NCBI GenBank assembly: GCA_029593465.1
Contig: JAKTNK010000013.1
Location: forward strand, 1-56,010
Length of the DNA stretch: 56,010 nt
Origin: Streptococcus suis
GTDB taxonomy: Bacteria; Bacillota; Bacilli; Lactobacillales; Streptococcaceae
Reading direction: 5' to 3'
The notes under the pieces are model-generated. The model was not told the origin of the DNA. It worked only from the letters and a program-made list of their open reading frames with translations, and made no database searches. Positions 10,399-20,929 of this stretch are shown piece after piece. The position numbers and the translations under genes were made by a program. How positions within the stretch are numbered: the stretch's first letter is position 1; each line of letters starts with the position of its first letter.

Positions 10399-10785
10399 TT
10401 AAACAAGTTCAATAATAGCCATTGGGGCTGCATCACCACGACGTGGCTCTGTTTTAAGAATACGAGTGTATCCACCATTGCGTTCAGCATAACGTGGTGC
10501 TAAATCAGAGAATAATTTTTGAAGAGCAGTCGTTGATGTGTATTTATCATTTGCTTCATCATAATTTTCTGATGCAACTTCGTTACGAACAAATGCTGCT
10601 GCTTGACGACGTGCATGTAAGTCACCACGTTTACCAAGAGTAATCATTTTTTCAACAGTTTTACGAATTTCTTTAGCACGAGCTTCTGTTGTTACAATTG
10701 ACTCGTTAATCAAGAGATCCGTTGTCAAATCACGCAACATTGCTTTACGTTGTGCGCTAGTGCGTCCTAATTTACGGTAAGCCAT
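10399..10785 (-). CDS. rplQ: Ribosomal protein L17
   Basis: A 128-aa protein starting [20 protein letters not shown], the L17 signature, with [20 protein letters not shown] near the end. It is a 50S protein near the exit tunnel and the last gene of the alpha operon, 14 nt after rpoA. Full length for the bacterial family. A ribosome-binding AGGAGGAT precedes the ATG. Confidence 0.97.
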   Translation of the reverse strand: MAYRKLGRTSAQRKAMLRDLTTDLLINESIVTTEARAKEIRKTVEKMITLGKRGDLHARRQAAAFVRNEVASENYDEANDKYTSTTALQKLFSDLAPRYAERNGGYTRILKTEPRRGDAAPMAIIELV

Positions 10786-10799
10786 GTTATCCTCCTATT

Positions 10800-11738
10800 T
10801 TATTTATCGTTTTTGAGTCCTAAACCTAAATCAGCAAGTTTTACCTTGACTTCTTCGAGGCTCTTACGACCAAGATTTCGGACTTTCATCATTTCTGGTT
10901 CAGATTTTTCTGTCAAATCATGTACAGTGTTAATGCCTGCACGTTTAAGACAGTTATATGAACGAACTGACAAATCAAGTTCTTCAATGGTACGATCTAA
11001 AATTTTGTCATCATTTACTGATTCTGTCTCTTTCATAACATCTGTTACTTTAGCCACATCTGTTAAATCTGTAAAGAGATTTAAGTGTTCAATTAAAACA
11101 CGAGCAGATAAGCCTAAGGCATCCTCAGGAATAACCGTACCATTAGTCATTATTTCAATAGTCAATTTATCAAAACCATCATTACTTCCCACACGGGCAG
11201 GTTCTACCTGATAATTAACTTTTTTCACGGGTGTGTAGATTGAATCTACAGCCAATGTACCTACAGGTGCACCCTCTTTTTTATTACCTTCTGCTGCAAC
11301 ATAACCACGGTTAGTTGCCACTGTCATACTAGCTTTAAAAGAGGCTCCTTCAGCGATTGTAAACAGATAATGATCTGGGTTAACAATCTCAATATCGCTA
11401 TCAGTTAGGATATCTCCAGCAGTTACTTCAGCTGGACCTTGGACATCAAGCTCAATAATTTTTTCGTCTTCGACGTAAGATTTTACAGCAAGCCCTTTGA
11501 CGTTTAAAATGATTTGCATGACATCTTCACGTACTCCAGGCACAGTATCAAACTCGTGAAGCACTCCATCAATCTTAATCGAGGTAACAGCAGCACCAGG
11601 AAGAGATGATAAAAGTACACGACGAAGAGAGTTACCTAAGGTTGTTCCGTAACCACGTTCAAGCGGTTCGATAACAAACTTACCATAATCTTTATTTTCA
11701 TCAATTTTTGTTATTATTGGTTTTTCAAACTCAATCAT
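10800..11738 (-). CDS. rpoA: RNA polymerase alpha subunit
   Basis: A 312-aa protein with the alpha N-terminal dimerisation domain (residues 1 to about 230, with [15 protein letters not shown] near 30-44) and a C-terminal domain from about 245 ([19 protein letters not shown], then [15 protein letters not shown]) that binds UP elements and activators. It assembles beta and beta-prime. The gene lies between rpsK and rplQ, the conserved alpha-operon order. Intact. Confidence 0.98.
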   Translation of the reverse strand: MIEFEKPIITKIDENKDYGKFVIEPLERGYGTTLGNSLRRVLLSSLPGAAVTSIKIDGVLHEFDTVPGVREDVMQIILNVKGLAVKSYVEDEKIIELDVQGPAEVTAGDILTDSDIEIVNPDHYLFTIAEGASFKASMTVATNRGYVAAEGNKKEGAPVGTLAVDSIYTPVKKVNYQVEPARVGSNDGFDKLTIEIMTNGTVIPEDALGLSARVLIEHLNLFTDLTDVAKVTDVMKETESVNDDKILDRTIEELDLSVRSYNCLKRAGINTVHDLTEKSEPEMMKVRNLGRKSLEEVKVKLADLGLGLKNDK

Positions 11739-11783
11739 TTATTTACCCCTCGAAACGAATCTGTGTACTGTATAAGTCAATGA

Positions 11784-12167
11784 TTACACACGACGACGTT
11801 TTGGAGGACGAGCACCATTATGTGGTACAGGAGTAACATCACGGATTGCAGTCACTTCAAGACCAGCTGCTGCAAGCGCACGAATAGCTGATTCACGACC
11901 AGAACCTGGACCTTTTACAGTTACTTCAACTGTTTTCAAACCGTGTTCTTGTGCTGATTTAGCAGCCGCTTCAGAAGCCATTTGAGCTGCAAATGGAGTC
12001 GATTTACGTGATCCTTTAAATCCAAGAGCACCAGCTGATGACCAAGCAATAGCATTACCGTGCACATCTGTAATCATAACAATTGTGTTGTTAAATGTTG
12101 CGTGAATATGGGCAATACCTGACTCGATATTTTTTTTCACACGACGTTTACGTGTTGGTTTAGCCAA
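11784..12167 (-). CDS. rpsK: Ribosomal protein S11
   Basis: A 127-aa S11 with an N-terminal basic tail ([20 protein letters not shown]), [20 protein letters not shown] and the C-terminal [16 protein letters not shown] typical of the family. It binds 16S RNA in the 30S platform. It sits 17 nt after rpsM and 45 nt before rpoA. Intact and of normal length. Confidence 0.98.
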   Translation of the reverse strand: MAKPTRKRRVKKNIESGIAHIHATFNNTIVMITDVHGNAIAWSSAGALGFKGSRKSTPFAAQMASEAAAKSAQEHGLKTVEVTVKGPGSGRESAIRALAAAGLEVTAIRDVTPVPHNGARPPKRRRV

Positions 12168-12184
12168 TTTATTTACCTCCTATA

Positions 12185-12550
12185 TTATTTTTTCTTACCA
12201 GCAATCGCAACTGCTTTACCCTTACGAGTACGAGCGTTGTTTTTGGTGTTTTGTCCACGGACTGGGAGCCCACGACGGTGACGGATACCACGGTATGAAC
12301 CGATTTCCATCAAACGTTTAATGTTCAAGTTAACTTCGCGACGGAGGTCACCTTCAACTTTAATTGCATCAACTTCACGACGGATAGCATCTTCTTGATC
12401 TGTTGTTAAATCTTTAACACGAGTATCCTCTGATACACCAGCTGCAGCTAAGATTTTTTTAGACGTTGCCAATCCGATACCATATACATACGTAAGTGAG
12501 ATTACTACGCGTTTATCATTTGGAATATCAACTCCAGCAATACGAGCCAT
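12185..12550 (-). CDS. rpsM: Ribosomal protein S13
   Basis: A 121-aa S13 starting [19 protein letters not shown] with the helix-two-turns-helix region and the basic tail [20 protein letters not shown]. It sits in the 30S head and contacts the 50S and the P-site tRNA. It lies 18 nt after rpmJ. Intact. Confidence 0.98.
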   Translation of the reverse strand: MARIAGVDIPNDKRVVISLTYVYGIGLATSKKILAAAGVSEDTRVKDLTTDQEDAIRREVDAIKVEGDLRREVNLNIKRLMEIGSYRGIRHRRGLPVRGQNTKNNARTRKGKAVAIAGKKK

Positions 12551-12568
12551 TTTGTCTCCTTTCTATTC

Positions 12569-12685
12569 TTATCCTTGACGTTGTTTGTGTTTTGGATTTG
12601 CTGGACAAATTACCATAACACGGCCATTACGACGAATCACTTTACAGTGTTCGCAAATTGGTTTAACCGATGGTCTTACCTTCAT
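12569..12685 (-). CDS. rpmJ: Ribosomal protein L36
   Basis: A 38-aa ORF, too short for most ORF lists: it starts [14 protein letters not shown] and ends NPKHKQRQG. Cys11, Cys14, Cys27 and His33 make the zinc site of the zinc-binding form of L36. It lies between infA and rpsM, the standard position, with AATTGGAGGG before its start. Confidence 0.97.
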   Translation of the reverse strand: MKVRPSVKPICEHCKVIRRNGRVMVICPANPKHKQRQG

Positions 12686-12709
12686 GTTCTATCCCTCCAA
12701 TTATTTCGA

Positions 12710-12928
12710 TTATTTAAAGCGGTATGTGATGCGCCCACGTGTTAAATCGTACGGACTCATTTCAACTGTCACACGGTCACCAACTAAAATACGAATGTAA
12801 TTTTTGCGGATTTTCCCAGAAACAGTTGCCAAAATTTGATGCCCATTTTCTAATTCAACTGTAAACATAGCATTCGGCATCGTTTCAACAACTTTACCTT
12901 CAATTTCAATCACGTCTTCTTTTGCCAC
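12710..12928 (-). CDS. infA: Translation initiation factor IF-1
   Basis: A 72-aa single S1/OB-fold protein ([19 protein letters not shown], then [19 protein letters not shown]). It binds the 30S A site during initiation. It lies between adk and rpmJ as in other Firmicutes. Intact and of usual length. Confidence 0.98.
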
Positions 12929-13044
12929 GCAAAAGTCCCCCTCTAAATTTCGATTTGATTTCCTCTAAAGACAGAGGCAACAATTATAAGTCAGACTAAT
13001 TCAGTCTATCATAACTAAGCCTATATAGCAAGCATAATCAACAT

Positions 13045-13686
13045 TTATTTGATATTGTCAATCACTTTCTTAACATCTTCAAATACTTGCTCAATATCTT
13101 GATTTCCTTTAATATCAGTCACTAAATTCTGTTTACGATAGTGTTCCAAAATAGGTTGTCCTTGTGAGATATTGACATCTAAACGACGTTTGACCGTTTC
13201 CGGCTTATCATCTTCACGTTGATAATAATCATCCTCGTTATAATCACCTGCTGGTGGATTAAAAACTTTGTGGAAGGTCTCACCTGTCTCTTTGTGAATA
13301 ATCCGCCCACTAAGTCGCTCAACTAAACTGTTCGGATCCACATCAATATTGATCACACCATCAAGGTTTAAGCCTAATTCTGACAAGGTTTTATCCAAGG
13401 CGTGGGCTTGTTCGATGGTACGTGGGTACCCGTCTAACAAGAATCCCTTTTCCTTAATATCAGATTCCGCCAAACGTTCCTTAACGATACCATTGGTTAC
13501 TTCGTCAGGAACTAACTCACCCTTATCAATGTAAGACTTAGCAAGTTTTCCCATTTCGGTCTCATTTTTCATGGCAGCACGGAACATATCCCCTGTTGAG
13601 ATGTGAGTAATCCCATAAGTATCAACAATCTTTGCTGCCTGAGTACCCTTACCAGCACCCGGAAGACCCATGATTAAAAGATGCAT
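13045..13686 (-). CDS. adk: Adenylate kinase
   Basis: A 213-aa kinase that interconverts ATP + AMP and 2 ADP. The P-loop GLPGAGKGT is at residues 7-15 and the AMP-binding STGDMFRAA follows. The LID segment around residues 126-160 has no cysteine cluster, so this is the zinc-free type. It is downstream of secY in the spc operon, separated by two hairpins. In this organism it may matter more than usual because the local purine synthesis genes are broken. Intact. Confidence 0.97.
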   Translation of the reverse strand: MHLLIMGLPGAGKGTQAAKIVDTYGITHISTGDMFRAAMKNETEMGKLAKSYIDKGELVPDEVTNGIVKERLAESDIKEKGFLLDGYPRTIEQAHALDKTLSELGLNLDGVINIDVDPNSLVERLSGRIIHKETGETFHKVFNPPAGDYNEDDYYQREDDKPETVKRRLDVNISQGQPILEHYRKQNLVTDIKGNQDIEQVFEDVKKVIDNIK

Positions 13687-13740
13687 CTGTTTCTCCTTTT
13701 AAGATAATCCTAGAAAACACATGTTTCCTTATTTTGTTTT

Positions 13741-13821
13741 CAAATAAGCCTGTCTGCCATGAGATAGGCTTATTAAAAAACAAAATAGAAGGTTGACCGC
13801 GTCAACCTATACTCTATTTTG
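13741..13821 (-). terminator. Double hairpin between secY and adk
   Basis: On the minus strand CAAAATAGA and AGGTTGAC pair with GTCAACCT and TCTATTTTG, followed by six T. This is a long terminator-like hairpin (13775-13821) that includes the secY stop codon at 13814-13816. A second stem, AATAAGCCT with AGGCTTATT (13743-13774), follows. Together they probably attenuate expression of adk and the genes after it. Confidence 0.78.
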
Positions 13822-15118
13822 TATTCATAAAGCCGACATATTTCTTCTTCAATAAGTAACCTTCAAGTTGTTTCATACTATCAATACCTGTTGAAATTAA
13901 AATTAGCAAGCTTGTCCCCCCCAGAGCTACCGTAGAAGTTAAATGAAATACTTGTTGTGCTACGATAGGAATGAGTGAAATAACAGCTAAAAATACTGAA
14001 CCAACTGTGGCTAATTTCTTCAATAAGGATGACATATAAGCTTCAGTTTCTCTACCAGGTCTAACTCGAGGAATATAGGAACCATTCTTTTGCAAATTCT
14101 CTGCTGTTTTCTCAGGATTCACCTGAACAAACGTATAGAAAAATGAAAATAGAATAATCAGTAAGGCATAGATGCCCATTCCTGCCGGGGTTTGGTAAGA
14201 GAAAAGGTTTTGAAGAGTTGTTAACCATGGAATGTCATGGTTATTGCTTTGGAAAAACGCTAAAATCGAACTTGGTGCTGCAGTAATAGAACTGGCAAAA
14301 ATAACGGGAATCACACCTGCTGGATTAACCTTCAAGGGAAGGTAGGAACTGGTTGGAGCTCCTTGAGCGAGTTTCGTATATTGAATCGGAATTTTATATT
14401 CAGCTTGTTGGACAAATGTTGTGAAAAAGACAATTAGCAAAACTGCTAAGAGTAAAAGTCCCACAAATATCCATGAATTGGTAAGCTCGCTTGCTTTGAC
14501 ATTGACAAAGTAATCTTCATAGATAGACGAAATAGCGCTAGGAATAGAGGCAATGATTCCTGAGAAGATAATCATTGACACACCATTTCCGAACCCTTTG
14601 TCTGAAATTTGCTCACCTAGCCAGGTAACGATCATGCTACCAGAAGTCAGAATCAATCCTATAATCACATAGGTTTGCCAAGTCGGTGACGTCACTAATT
14701 TAATACTTGAGAGAGCATTAAACCCTGCTGTAATCCCAATAGATTGAATAAAAGCTAGAACTAGTGAAATATAACGGGTAGCTTGGTTTAATTTACGACG
14801 TCCAACTTCACCTTGTTTTCCCCACTCAACAAACTGTGGCAGGATATCCATTTGCAGCAACTGAACAATGATCGAAGCTGTAATGTATGGACTAACTCCC
14901 AAGGCAAAGACAGAGAACGAACTCATGGCATTACCTGAAACTAAATTCAAAAGATTTAGAAAAGGTAAATCTGCTAAGTGTTCTAGGCCTTGCGCATTAA
15001 TTCCAGGAACAGTGATATGCGTTCCTAAACGAAAAACAAAGATGATAAATAAGGTGAAAGCAATTTTTCGTCTTACATTTTTAAGCTTGAAGGCTTCTTT
15101 TAGAATTTTGAAAAACAT
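13814..15118 (-). CDS. secY: Protein translocase subunit SecY
   Basis: A 434-aa membrane protein with ten predicted hydrophobic segments. It starts MFFKILKEAFKLKNVRRKI, has the plug-region ITVPGIN and the cytoplasmic loop AYMSSLLKKLATVGSVF. It forms the pore through which secreted proteins such as PcsB and the CHAP amidase of this window leave the cell. It follows rplO by 47 nt. Full length. Confidence 0.98.
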   Translation of the reverse strand: MFFKILKEAFKLKNVRRKIAFTLFIIFVFRLGTHITVPGINAQGLEHLADLPFLNLLNLVSGNAMSSFSVFALGVSPYITASIIVQLLQMDILPQFVEWGKQGEVGRRKLNQATRYISLVLAFIQSIGITAGFNALSSIKLVTSPTWQTYVIIGLILTSGSMIVTWLGEQISDKGFGNGVSMIIFSGIIASIPSAISSIYEDYFVNVKASELTNSWIFVGLLLLAVLLIVFFTTFVQQAEYKIPIQYTKLAQGAPTSSYLPLKVNPAGVIPVIFASSITAAPSSILAFFQSNNHDIPWLTTLQNLFSYQTPAGMGIYALLIILFSFFYTFVQVNPEKTAENLQKNGSYIPRVRPGRETEAYMSSLLKKLATVGSVFLAVISLIPIVAQQVFHLTSTVALGGTSLLILISTGIDSMKQLEGYLLKKKYVGFMNTK

Positions 15119-15165
15119 AATGAGTTACTCCTATGATTCATGCGAACATAATGAGGAAAGACTCA

Positions 15166-15606
15166 TTAGATAACTTCTACAGAGCCACCTTTTTCAACAA
15201 TTGCTGCTTCTGCTGCTTTTGAAAATTTAGCTGCTTTAACATCTAATTTTTTAGTAAGTTCACCATTAGCCAAAACCTTAACACCTGATTTTTCAGATTT
15301 AATGATTCCTACATTTTTAAGAACTGATGGTGATACTTCTGTGCCATCTTCAAAAACATTCAAGGCTTCAAGGCTGACAAGCGTATACTCTTTTGAGTTG
15401 ATATTCGTAAATCCACGTTTTGGAAGACGACGGAACAATGGTGTTTGTCCACCCTCAAAACCGAGACGAACGCCGCCACCGCTACGCGCTTTTTGACCTT
15501 TTTGTCCACGTCCAGAAGTTTTACCGTTACCAGATGACGTACCGCGACCAACACGGTTACGTACTTTACGAGAACCTTCTGCAGGTTTCAATTCATGAAG
15601 TTTCAT
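15166..15606 (-). CDS. rplO: Ribosomal protein L15
   Basis: A 146-aa L15. The start at [17 protein letters not shown] (15606) is preferred over an upstream ATG because AAAGGAGAAAA lies just before it. The Gly/Arg-rich [20 protein letters not shown] and the C-terminal [16 protein letters not shown] are typical. It assembles late into the 50S. Intact. Confidence 0.97.
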   Translation of the reverse strand: MKLHELKPAEGSRKVRNRVGRGTSSGNGKTSGRGQKGQKARSGGGVRLGFEGGQTPLFRRLPKRGFTNINSKEYTLVSLEALNVFEDGTEVSPSVLKNVGIIKSEKSGVKVLANGELTKKLDVKAAKFSKAAEAAIVEKGGSVEVI

Positions 15607-15687
15607 TTTTTCTCCTTTTTTGTACAATGCTATCGCCTTAATGAAGGGAAAGGGCTCTTCATCAAGACTCGCCTATACCTATTAAGA

Positions 15688-15712
15688 TTAGGCTGGAGAG
15701 GCTCCAACCTAA
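15688..15712. repeat. Hairpin between rpmD and rplO
   Basis: TTAGGCTGGAG with CTCCAACCTAA forms a stem in the 118-nt spacer between rpmD and rplO. No T run follows. It may be an mRNA processing or stability element. Confidence 0.5.
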
Positions 15713-15724
15713 TAAGTTTATGAA

Positions 15725-15907
15725 TTAGTTAACGTCTTCAACAGTTAGCAAGTGTGAGATAGCTGTTACCATGCCACGAATAGCTGGAGTATCTTCTTTA
15801 ACAACTGATGAATTTAATTTGCCAAGTCCAAGGGCAACAACCGTTTTACGTTGTTCTGGTTTGCGACCGATTGGAGACTTTGTCAAAGTGATTTTAATTT
15901 GAGCCAT
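15725..15907 (-). CDS. rpmD: Ribosomal protein L30
   Basis: A 60-aa L30 ([20 protein letters not shown]). The ATG at 15907 follows an AGGAGAT with good spacing and matches the family start. It lies between rpsE and rplO. Intact. Confidence 0.97.
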   Translation of the reverse strand: MAQIKITLTKSPIGRKPEQRKTVVALGLGKLNSSVVKEDTPAIRGMVTAISHLLTVEDVN

Positions 15908-15920
15908 CATATCTCCTTTC

Positions 15921-16415
15921 TTATGCTAAGTCAGAAACTGATACGCCACGAAGTTCTGCAACTTCTTCAGCGCGCTTGAGCTGTTTCAAACCTTCAACTG
16001 TAGCACGAACAATGTTGATTGGTGTGTTTGAACCAAGTGATTTAGATGTAATATCTGCAACACCTGCCAATTCAACAACGGCACGAACGGCACCACCAGC
16101 GGCAACACCAGCACCCTCTACAGCAGGTTTCAATAAGACTTTAGCACCACCAAAGTGTGAATAAACTTCGTGAGGAATTGTTGTACCAACCATAGGTACT
16201 TCAATCAAGTTCTTCTTAGCTGATTGAACAGCTTTGCGAATTGCCTCTGGAACCTCTTGAGATTTACCAGTGCCGAATCCTACGCGACCGTTACGGTCAC
16301 CCACAACAACAAGTGCAGCAAAACGCATATTGCGTCCACCTTTAACAACTTTTGTAACACGGTTGATAGCAACAACGCGTTCTTCAAGTTCTACTGCATT
16401 ATCTTTAAATGCCAT
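15921..16415 (-). CDS. rpsE: Ribosomal protein S5
   Basis: A 164-aa S5 with the N-terminal double-stranded RNA-binding fold ([36 protein letters not shown]) and the C-terminal domain. It helps fidelity and mRNA unwinding at the 30S entry. It is 18 nt after rplR. Intact. Confidence 0.98.
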   Translation of the reverse strand: MAFKDNAVELEERVVAINRVTKVVKGGRNMRFAALVVVGDRNGRVGFGTGKSQEVPEAIRKAVQSAKKNLIEVPMVGTTIPHEVYSHFGGAKVLLKPAVEGAGVAAGGAVRAVVELAGVADITSKSLGSNTPINIVRATVEGLKQLKRAEEVAELRGVSVSDLA

Positions 16416-16433
16416 TATTAAGTGTCCTCCCTA

Positions 16434-16799
16434 TTAGAATTTCAATCCGTTTTCACGAGCTGAGTCAGCCAAAGCTTTAACACGTCCGTGATAGAGATAT
16501 CCACCGCGGTCAAACACCACTTCAGAAATACCTTTAGCTACTGCGCGTTCAGCAACAAGTTTACCGACAACAACAGCTTGCTCGGTTTTAGTTCCTTGTG
16601 GAACATTTTTATCAAGAGTTGATGCACTTGCGAGCGTTACACCCGCTACGTCATCAATTACTTGAGCGTAGATGCCTGTATTAGAACGGAAGATGTTCAA
16701 ACGTGGGCGATCAGCAGTTCCAGAGAGTTTTCCGCGAACGCGACGATGGCGTTTTTGGCGGAGTTTGTTTTTATCTGGTTTCGAAATCACAATTTTCAC
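16434..16799 (-). CDS. rplR: Ribosomal protein L18
   Basis: A 121-aa L18 with the basic start [20 protein letters not shown] and the family end [20 protein letters not shown]. It binds 5S rRNA in the central protuberance with L5. About 100 nt separate it from rplF. Intact. Confidence 0.98.
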   Translation of the reverse strand: MKIVISKPDKNKLRQKRHRRVRGKLSGTADRPRLNIFRSNTGIYAQVIDDVAGVTLASASTLDKNVPQGTKTEQAVVVGKLVAERAVAKGISEVVFDRGGYLYHGRVKALADSARENGLKF

Positions 16800-16903
16800 C
16801 TCTTAATTTATGATTATTTTGCCATCCTTAATAATAGCAAAATAGTTGACATAACTGTTGTCTCATTAAGGAAATAATCTCCCTTAGATGAGTTAAACAC
16901 TTA

Positions 16904-17440
16904 TTATTTACCTGTTTTACCTTCTTTACGGCGAACAAATTCACCAACGTAGCGAATCCCTTTACCTTTATATGGTTCTGGTGAACGAAGGCTACGAATG
17001 TAAGCAGCTGTTTGGCCAACAACTTCTTTGTTGATTCCTTCAACAACGATTGAGGTCGGACTAGCAACAGTGAAGGTAATGCCTTCAGGTGCTTCCACTT
17101 CATCTTGATGAGATTTACCAACTGAAAGAACAAGCTTAGAACCTTGAAGTTGTGCACGGTAACCAACCCCACGCATTTCAAGTTCTTTTTTGAAACCTTC
17201 AGAAACACCAACAACCATATTGTTAAGGTTGGCACGGCTTGTACCATGGATTGTTTTCATTTCTTTTGAGTCGTTTGGACGATGAAGCGTTACTTCATTT
17301 CCTTCAACTTTGATTTCAATATTTTTGTTAAACTCACGAGTGAGTTCACCTTTAGGTCCTTTTACAGTGACGACATTGTCATTGTTGCTAAGTTCAACAC
17401 CGGCAGGCAATGTAATCACTTTATTACCAATACGTGACAT
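16904..17440 (-). CDS. rplF: Ribosomal protein L6
   Basis: A 178-aa L6 built of two similar domains, starting [17 protein letters not shown] and ending [20 protein letters not shown]. It is a 50S protein near the factor-binding site. Unusually for a packed operon it is preceded by a 340-nt spacer after rpsH. Intact. Confidence 0.98.
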   Translation of the reverse strand: MSRIGNKVITLPAGVELSNNDNVVTVKGPKGELTREFNKNIEIKVEGNEVTLHRPNDSKEMKTIHGTSRANLNNMVVGVSEGFKKELEMRGVGYRAQLQGSKLVLSVGKSHQDEVEAPEGITFTVASPTSIVVEGINKEVVGQTAAYIRSLRSPEPYKGKGIRYVGEFVRRKEGKTGK

Positions 17441-17779
17441 AGTATTTATTTTCTCCTGTTAGATTGTCAAGCCGCTATAAGCGACGAGTTTTCACGGGGA
17501 CTCATGATGTAACGGACTTTACGAAGCCAACGTAAAATAGAAGCCCGATGAAGAAATCAATCTTTCTAGGAAGGTCCTTCTTCTTTTACACCGACTTTAA
17601 TCCGCATTTCAATGAGCATGAACTACTGGTTTGGAAATCAGAACGGTCCAATTTACACTTTGAGTTAATTGAACTCGGACTACAATCCAAGTGAAATAGA
17701 TAGGCTATTTTGAAGTCCAGAGACTTCTGGATAGCCTCCTTATTTCATGCGGATGCCTTAACGTCCTTAGTATCTTGAA
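17441..17779 (-). other. Long structured spacer between rpsH and rplF
   Basis: This 339-nt stretch has no ORF with a ribosome-binding site. It contains a strong nested hairpin at 17702-17737 (AGGCTAT with ATAGCCT outside, GAAGTC with GACTTC inside), extended by GAAATA/TATTTC flanks. Its base composition differs little from the neighbours. Role unknown; mRNA processing or ribosomal-protein feedback are possibilities. Confidence 0.55.
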
Positions 17780-18178
17780 TTACCAAACGTAAGCAAGTAC
17801 TTCTCCACCAACATTCTTTTGACGAGCTTCTTTATCTGTCAAAAGACCTTCTGATGTTGAAAGAATTGCAATTCCAAGCCCGTTAAGAACTTTTGGAACA
17901 TCTTCACGTTTTGAGTAAACACGAAGACCTGGTTTTGAAACGCGTTTCAAGTTTGTAATAACACGCTCACCGTTTTGTCCGTATTTAAGGAAAACACGAA
18001 TGATACCTTGTTTGTCATCTTCAAGAACTTCAACGTTTTTTACAAAACCTTCACGTTTAAGGATTTCAGCAATCCCTTTTTTAATGTTTGATGCAGGAAC
18101 TTCAAGCACTTCGTGTTTTGCTTGGTTAGCATTACGAATACGTGTCAAAAAATCTGCAATAGGGTCAGTCATAACCAT
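17780..18178 (-). CDS. rpsH: Ribosomal protein S8
   Basis: A 132-aa S8. The start [20 protein letters not shown] at 18178 fits the family and has AGGAGAAAAT before it; an upstream ATG would add 13 unrelated residues. The C-terminal [13 protein letters not shown] is the RNA-binding part. S8 represses the spc operon in E. coli; whether it does so here is unknown. Intact. Confidence 0.97.
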   Translation of the reverse strand: MVMTDPIADFLTRIRNANQAKHEVLEVPASNIKKGIAEILKREGFVKNVEVLEDDKQGIIRVFLKYGQNGERVITNLKRVSKPGLRVYSKREDVPKVLNGLGIAILSTSEGLLTDKEARQKNVGGEVLAYVW

Positions 18179-18457
18179 TTTAAATTTTCTCCTCTTACTA
18201 GTAGTTTGCAGTTGCACTTGCTAGTTAATTCATGATACAAAGGGCGTTAAAAGCCAAAGCGAAAATAGGAAAGTGTGTCTTTTTCGCACAGGCTTTCGCC
18301 CGTGTTCGAATTGGCAAACCAACCTTGTATCGGTTTTGTTTATAAAATTGAGTTCGAGCTACAACCTTAGCAAAGAAGATAGATTTTCCTAGAAGTAAAC
18401 TTCATCGTCAAATCTCCTATCTTTGCGTTGGTTGCTTAACGCTCTCACATCTTGATA
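18179..18457 (-). other. Structured spacer between rpsN and rpsH
   Basis: About 280 nt without a gene. A long imperfect stem at 18370-18426 pairs GCAAAGAAGATAGATTT with AAATCTCCTATCTTTGC, and a short one lies at 18288-18305 (CACAGGC, loop, GCCCGTG). It is similar in kind, though not clearly in sequence, to the rpsH-rplF spacer. Confidence 0.55.
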
Positions 18458-18643
18458 TTACCAAGATGCTTTTGTCACACCAGGAATTTGACCTTTGTAA
18501 GCCAAGTCACGGAAGCAAACACGGCAAAGTTTAAATTTGCGATAAACTGAATGTGGACGACCACATTTTTCGCAACGGGTGTAAGCTTGCGTAGAGAACT
18601 TCGCAGGGCGTTTGTTCTTAGCAATCATAGATTTTTTAGCCAA
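18458..18643 (-). CDS. rpsN: Ribosomal protein S14, zinc type
   Basis: A 61-aa S14 of the short zinc-binding type. Cys24, Cys27, Cys40 and Cys43 ([14 protein letters not shown]) form the zinc site. It sits in the 30S head. It lies 17 nt after rplE. Intact. Confidence 0.98.
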   Translation of the reverse strand: MAKKSMIAKNKRPAKFSTQAYTRCEKCGRPHSVYRKFKLCRVCFRDLAYKGQIPGVTKASW

Positions 18644-18660
18644 TTTATTTACCTCCTAAA

Positions 18661-19203
18661 TTATTTTGCAAAAGGCATACCTAAGCCTTTTAGCAATTCG
18701 CGACCTTCTTCGTCAGAGTTTGCAGTTGTTACGATAACAATATCCATACCGCGAACTTTATCAACATCATCAAAGTTGATTTCCGGGAAGATCAATTGTT
18801 CTTTCACACCAAGTGTGTAGTTACCACGTCCATCAAATGATTTTGTTGGAACGCCGTGGAAGTCACGAACACGTGGAAGTGAAACTGAAACCAATTTGTC
18901 AAGGAACTCATACATGCGTTCGCCACGAAGAGTTACTTTAGCACCGATAGCGACACCTTCACGAAGACGGAAGCCAGCGATTGATTTCTTAGCTTTAGTA
19001 ATAAGTGGTTTTTGACCAGAAATAATTGCCAATTCAGCAGCAGCTTTTTCAAGGTTTTTAGCGTTGTTTACAGCATCACCCACACCCATGTTAAGAACGA
19101 TTTTCTCAACCTTAGGCACAGCCATAACTGATGAATAGTTAAATTTCTCTGTCAATGCAGGAATTACTTCGTTAGTATATTTTTCTTTTAAACGATTTGC
19201 CAT
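18661..19203 (-). CDS. rplE: Ribosomal protein L5
   Basis: A 180-aa L5 ([53 protein letters not shown]). It carries 5S rRNA into the 50S and touches the P-site tRNA. It lies 24 nt after rplX. Intact. Confidence 0.98.
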   Translation of the reverse strand: MANRLKEKYTNEVIPALTEKFNYSSVMAVPKVEKIVLNMGVGDAVNNAKNLEKAAAELAIISGQKPLITKAKKSIAGFRLREGVAIGAKVTLRGERMYEFLDKLVSVSLPRVRDFHGVPTKSFDGRGNYTLGVKEQLIFPEINFDDVDKVRGMDIVIVTTANSDEEGRELLKGLGMPFAK

Positions 19204-19227
19204 TTATGCTTCTCCTTTCCTTCGTGA

Positions 19228-19533
19228 TTAATCAAGAACTTCGCCTGATTTTTTGTTGTAACGAACTTTTTTGCCGTCAACAACCTTGTATCCAACACGT
19301 CCAGCAACACCATTTTTGTCAAGAACTTGAACGTTTGATGCGTGGATTGGTGCTTCAACTTCTACAATAGCACCTTGAGGGTTTTCATTGTTTGGACGTT
19401 GGTGTTTTTTAACCATTGCAACGCCTTCAACAACAACTTTGTTTACTTTTGGAAGTGCTTTAAGAACTACAGCTTCAACGCCTTTGTCCTTACCAGCAAT
19501 CACGCGAACTTTGTCGCCTTTTTTTACAAACAT
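19228..19533 (-). CDS. rplX: Ribosomal protein L24
   Basis: A 101-aa L24 with the KOW motif near the start ([20 protein letters not shown]). It starts 50S assembly by binding the 5' end of 23S RNA. An 83-nt gap with GGCTTCCCTAGGGGA-like palindromic sequence (near 19575-19592) precedes it. Intact. Confidence 0.97.
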   Translation of the reverse strand: MFVKKGDKVRVIAGKDKGVEAVVLKALPKVNKVVVEGVAMVKKHQRPNNENPQGAIVEVEAPIHASNVQVLDKNGVAGRVGYKVVDGKKVRYNKKSGEVLD

Positions 19534-19616
19534 TTGAGTTTTTCTCCTATTATTTCTTACGCCCTACTGGGCACCCTAGGCTTCCCTAGGGGACTTAGTT
19601 TGTGTTTCGTTTAAGA

Positions 19617-19985
19617 TTAAAGTACTTCTGGTGCAAGTGATACAATCTTCATGTAGCCACCTTCACGCAATTCACGTGCTACTGGACCGAAGATACGGGT
19701 TCCACGAGGAGTTTTGTCATCACGAATGATAACAGCTGCATTTTCGTCAAATTTGATGTATGAACCGTCTGGACGGCGTGCACCAGATTTTGTACGAACG
19801 ATAACTGCTTTAACCACATCACCCTTTTTAACAGCCCCACCTGGAATAGCTTGTTTTACAGAAGCAACGATAACGTCACCGATGTTAGCAAATTTACGTC
19901 CTGACCCACCAAGTACTTTGATAGTCAAGATCTCACGAGCACCGCTATTATCAGCAACTTTCAAGCGAGTTTCTTGTTGAATCAT
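19617..19985 (-). CDS. rplN: Ribosomal protein L14
   Basis: A 122-aa L14 starting [19 protein letters not shown] with the signature [12 protein letters not shown]. It binds 23S RNA at the subunit interface. It lies 24 nt after rpsQ. Intact. Confidence 0.98.
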   Translation of the reverse strand: MIQQETRLKVADNSGAREILTIKVLGGSGRKFANIGDVIVASVKQAIPGGAVKKGDVVKAVIVRTKSGARRPDGSYIKFDENAAVIIRDDKTPRGTRIFGPVARELREGGYMKIVSLAPEVL

Positions 19986-20009
19986 TTCAATTGTCTCCTT
20001 TTAGTTTGA

Positions 20010-20270
20010 TTAGATAATAACAGCTTCTTCCACAACTTCTACAAGACGGAAACGTTTTGTAGCTGATAGTGGGCGAGTTTCCATGATGCGCACTTTGTCA
20101 CCTTCTTTAGCAACATTGTTTTCATCATGAGCCTTATATTTTTTAGAATAGTTGATACGTTTACCATAGACTGGGTGGTTACGTTTCGTTTCAACTACAA
20201 CAGTGATTGTTTTATCCATCTTGTCTGACACAACACGTCCAACAAGGGTTTTACGTTGATTACGTTCCAT
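20010..20270 (-). CDS. rpsQ: Ribosomal protein S17
   Basis: An 86-aa S17, an OB-fold primary 16S binder ([36 protein letters not shown]). It is 26 nt after rpmC. Intact. Confidence 0.98.
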   Translation of the reverse strand: MERNQRKTLVGRVVSDKMDKTITVVVETKRNHPVYGKRINYSKKYKAHDENNVAKEGDKVRIMETRPLSATKRFRLVEVVEEAVII

Positions 20271-20296
20271 TATAAGATTTCTCCTTTCCCAATCTA

Positions 20297-20503
20297 TTAT
20301 TTCGTTTCAGATTGCACTGTTTTAACACGTGCAATCTGTTTTTTCACTTCGTTCAAACGAGCAGTTTGATCAAGTTGACCTGCTGCAGCTTGGAAACGAA
20401 GTTCAAAAAGTTCTTTTTTAAGTTCGCTTTCTTTCTTAGCAAGTTCTTCTTGAGAAAGTCCACGAAGCTCTTTGACAAAACCTTTAATTTCTTGAAGTTT
20501 CAT
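20297..20503 (-). CDS. rpmC: Ribosomal protein L29
   Basis: A 68-aa helical L29 ([38 protein letters not shown]). It lies by the exit tunnel where chaperones dock. It starts 9 nt after the rplP stop. Intact. Confidence 0.97.
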   Translation of the reverse strand: MKLQEIKGFVKELRGLSQEELAKKESELKKELFELRFQAAAGQLDQTARLNEVKKQIARVKTVQSETK

Positions 20504-20512
20504 GTGCTCTCC

Positions 20513-20926
20513 TTATTCTGCTTCACGTTTTACGAATTTTACTTTAACTGGTAGTTTGTGGCCAGCAAGACGGAATGCTTCACGGGCTACTTCTTCAGAA
20601 ACACCTGCGATTTCGAACATTACTTTACCACGTTTAACTGGTGACACCCAACCTTCTGGAGCACCTTTACCAGATCCCATACGCACACCGATTGCTTTAG
20701 CAGTGTATGATTTGTGTGGGAAGATTTTAATCCAAACTTTACCACCACGCTTCATGTAACGCGTCATAGCGATACGAGCAGCTTCGATTTGGCGGTTTGT
20801 AATCCATGAGCTTGTCGTAGCTTGAAGACCGTATTCACCAAAGTCTACTTGTTTTCCACCTTTTGCTTCACCGCGCATTTTTCCACGGAACTCACGACGG
20901 TGTTTAACACGTTTAGGTACTAACAT
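20513..20926 (-). CDS. rplP: Ribosomal protein L16
   Basis: A 137-aa L16 starting [20 protein letters not shown] with [19 protein letters not shown]. It helps place A-site tRNA. It follows rpsC by 3 nt. Intact. Confidence 0.98.
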   Translation of the reverse strand: MLVPKRVKHRREFRGKMRGEAKGGKQVDFGEYGLQATTSSWITNRQIEAARIAMTRYMKRGGKVWIKIFPHKSYTAKAIGVRMGSGKGAPEGWVSPVKRGKVMFEIAGVSEEVAREAFRLAGHKLPVKVKFVKREAE

Positions 20927-20929
20927 TTG

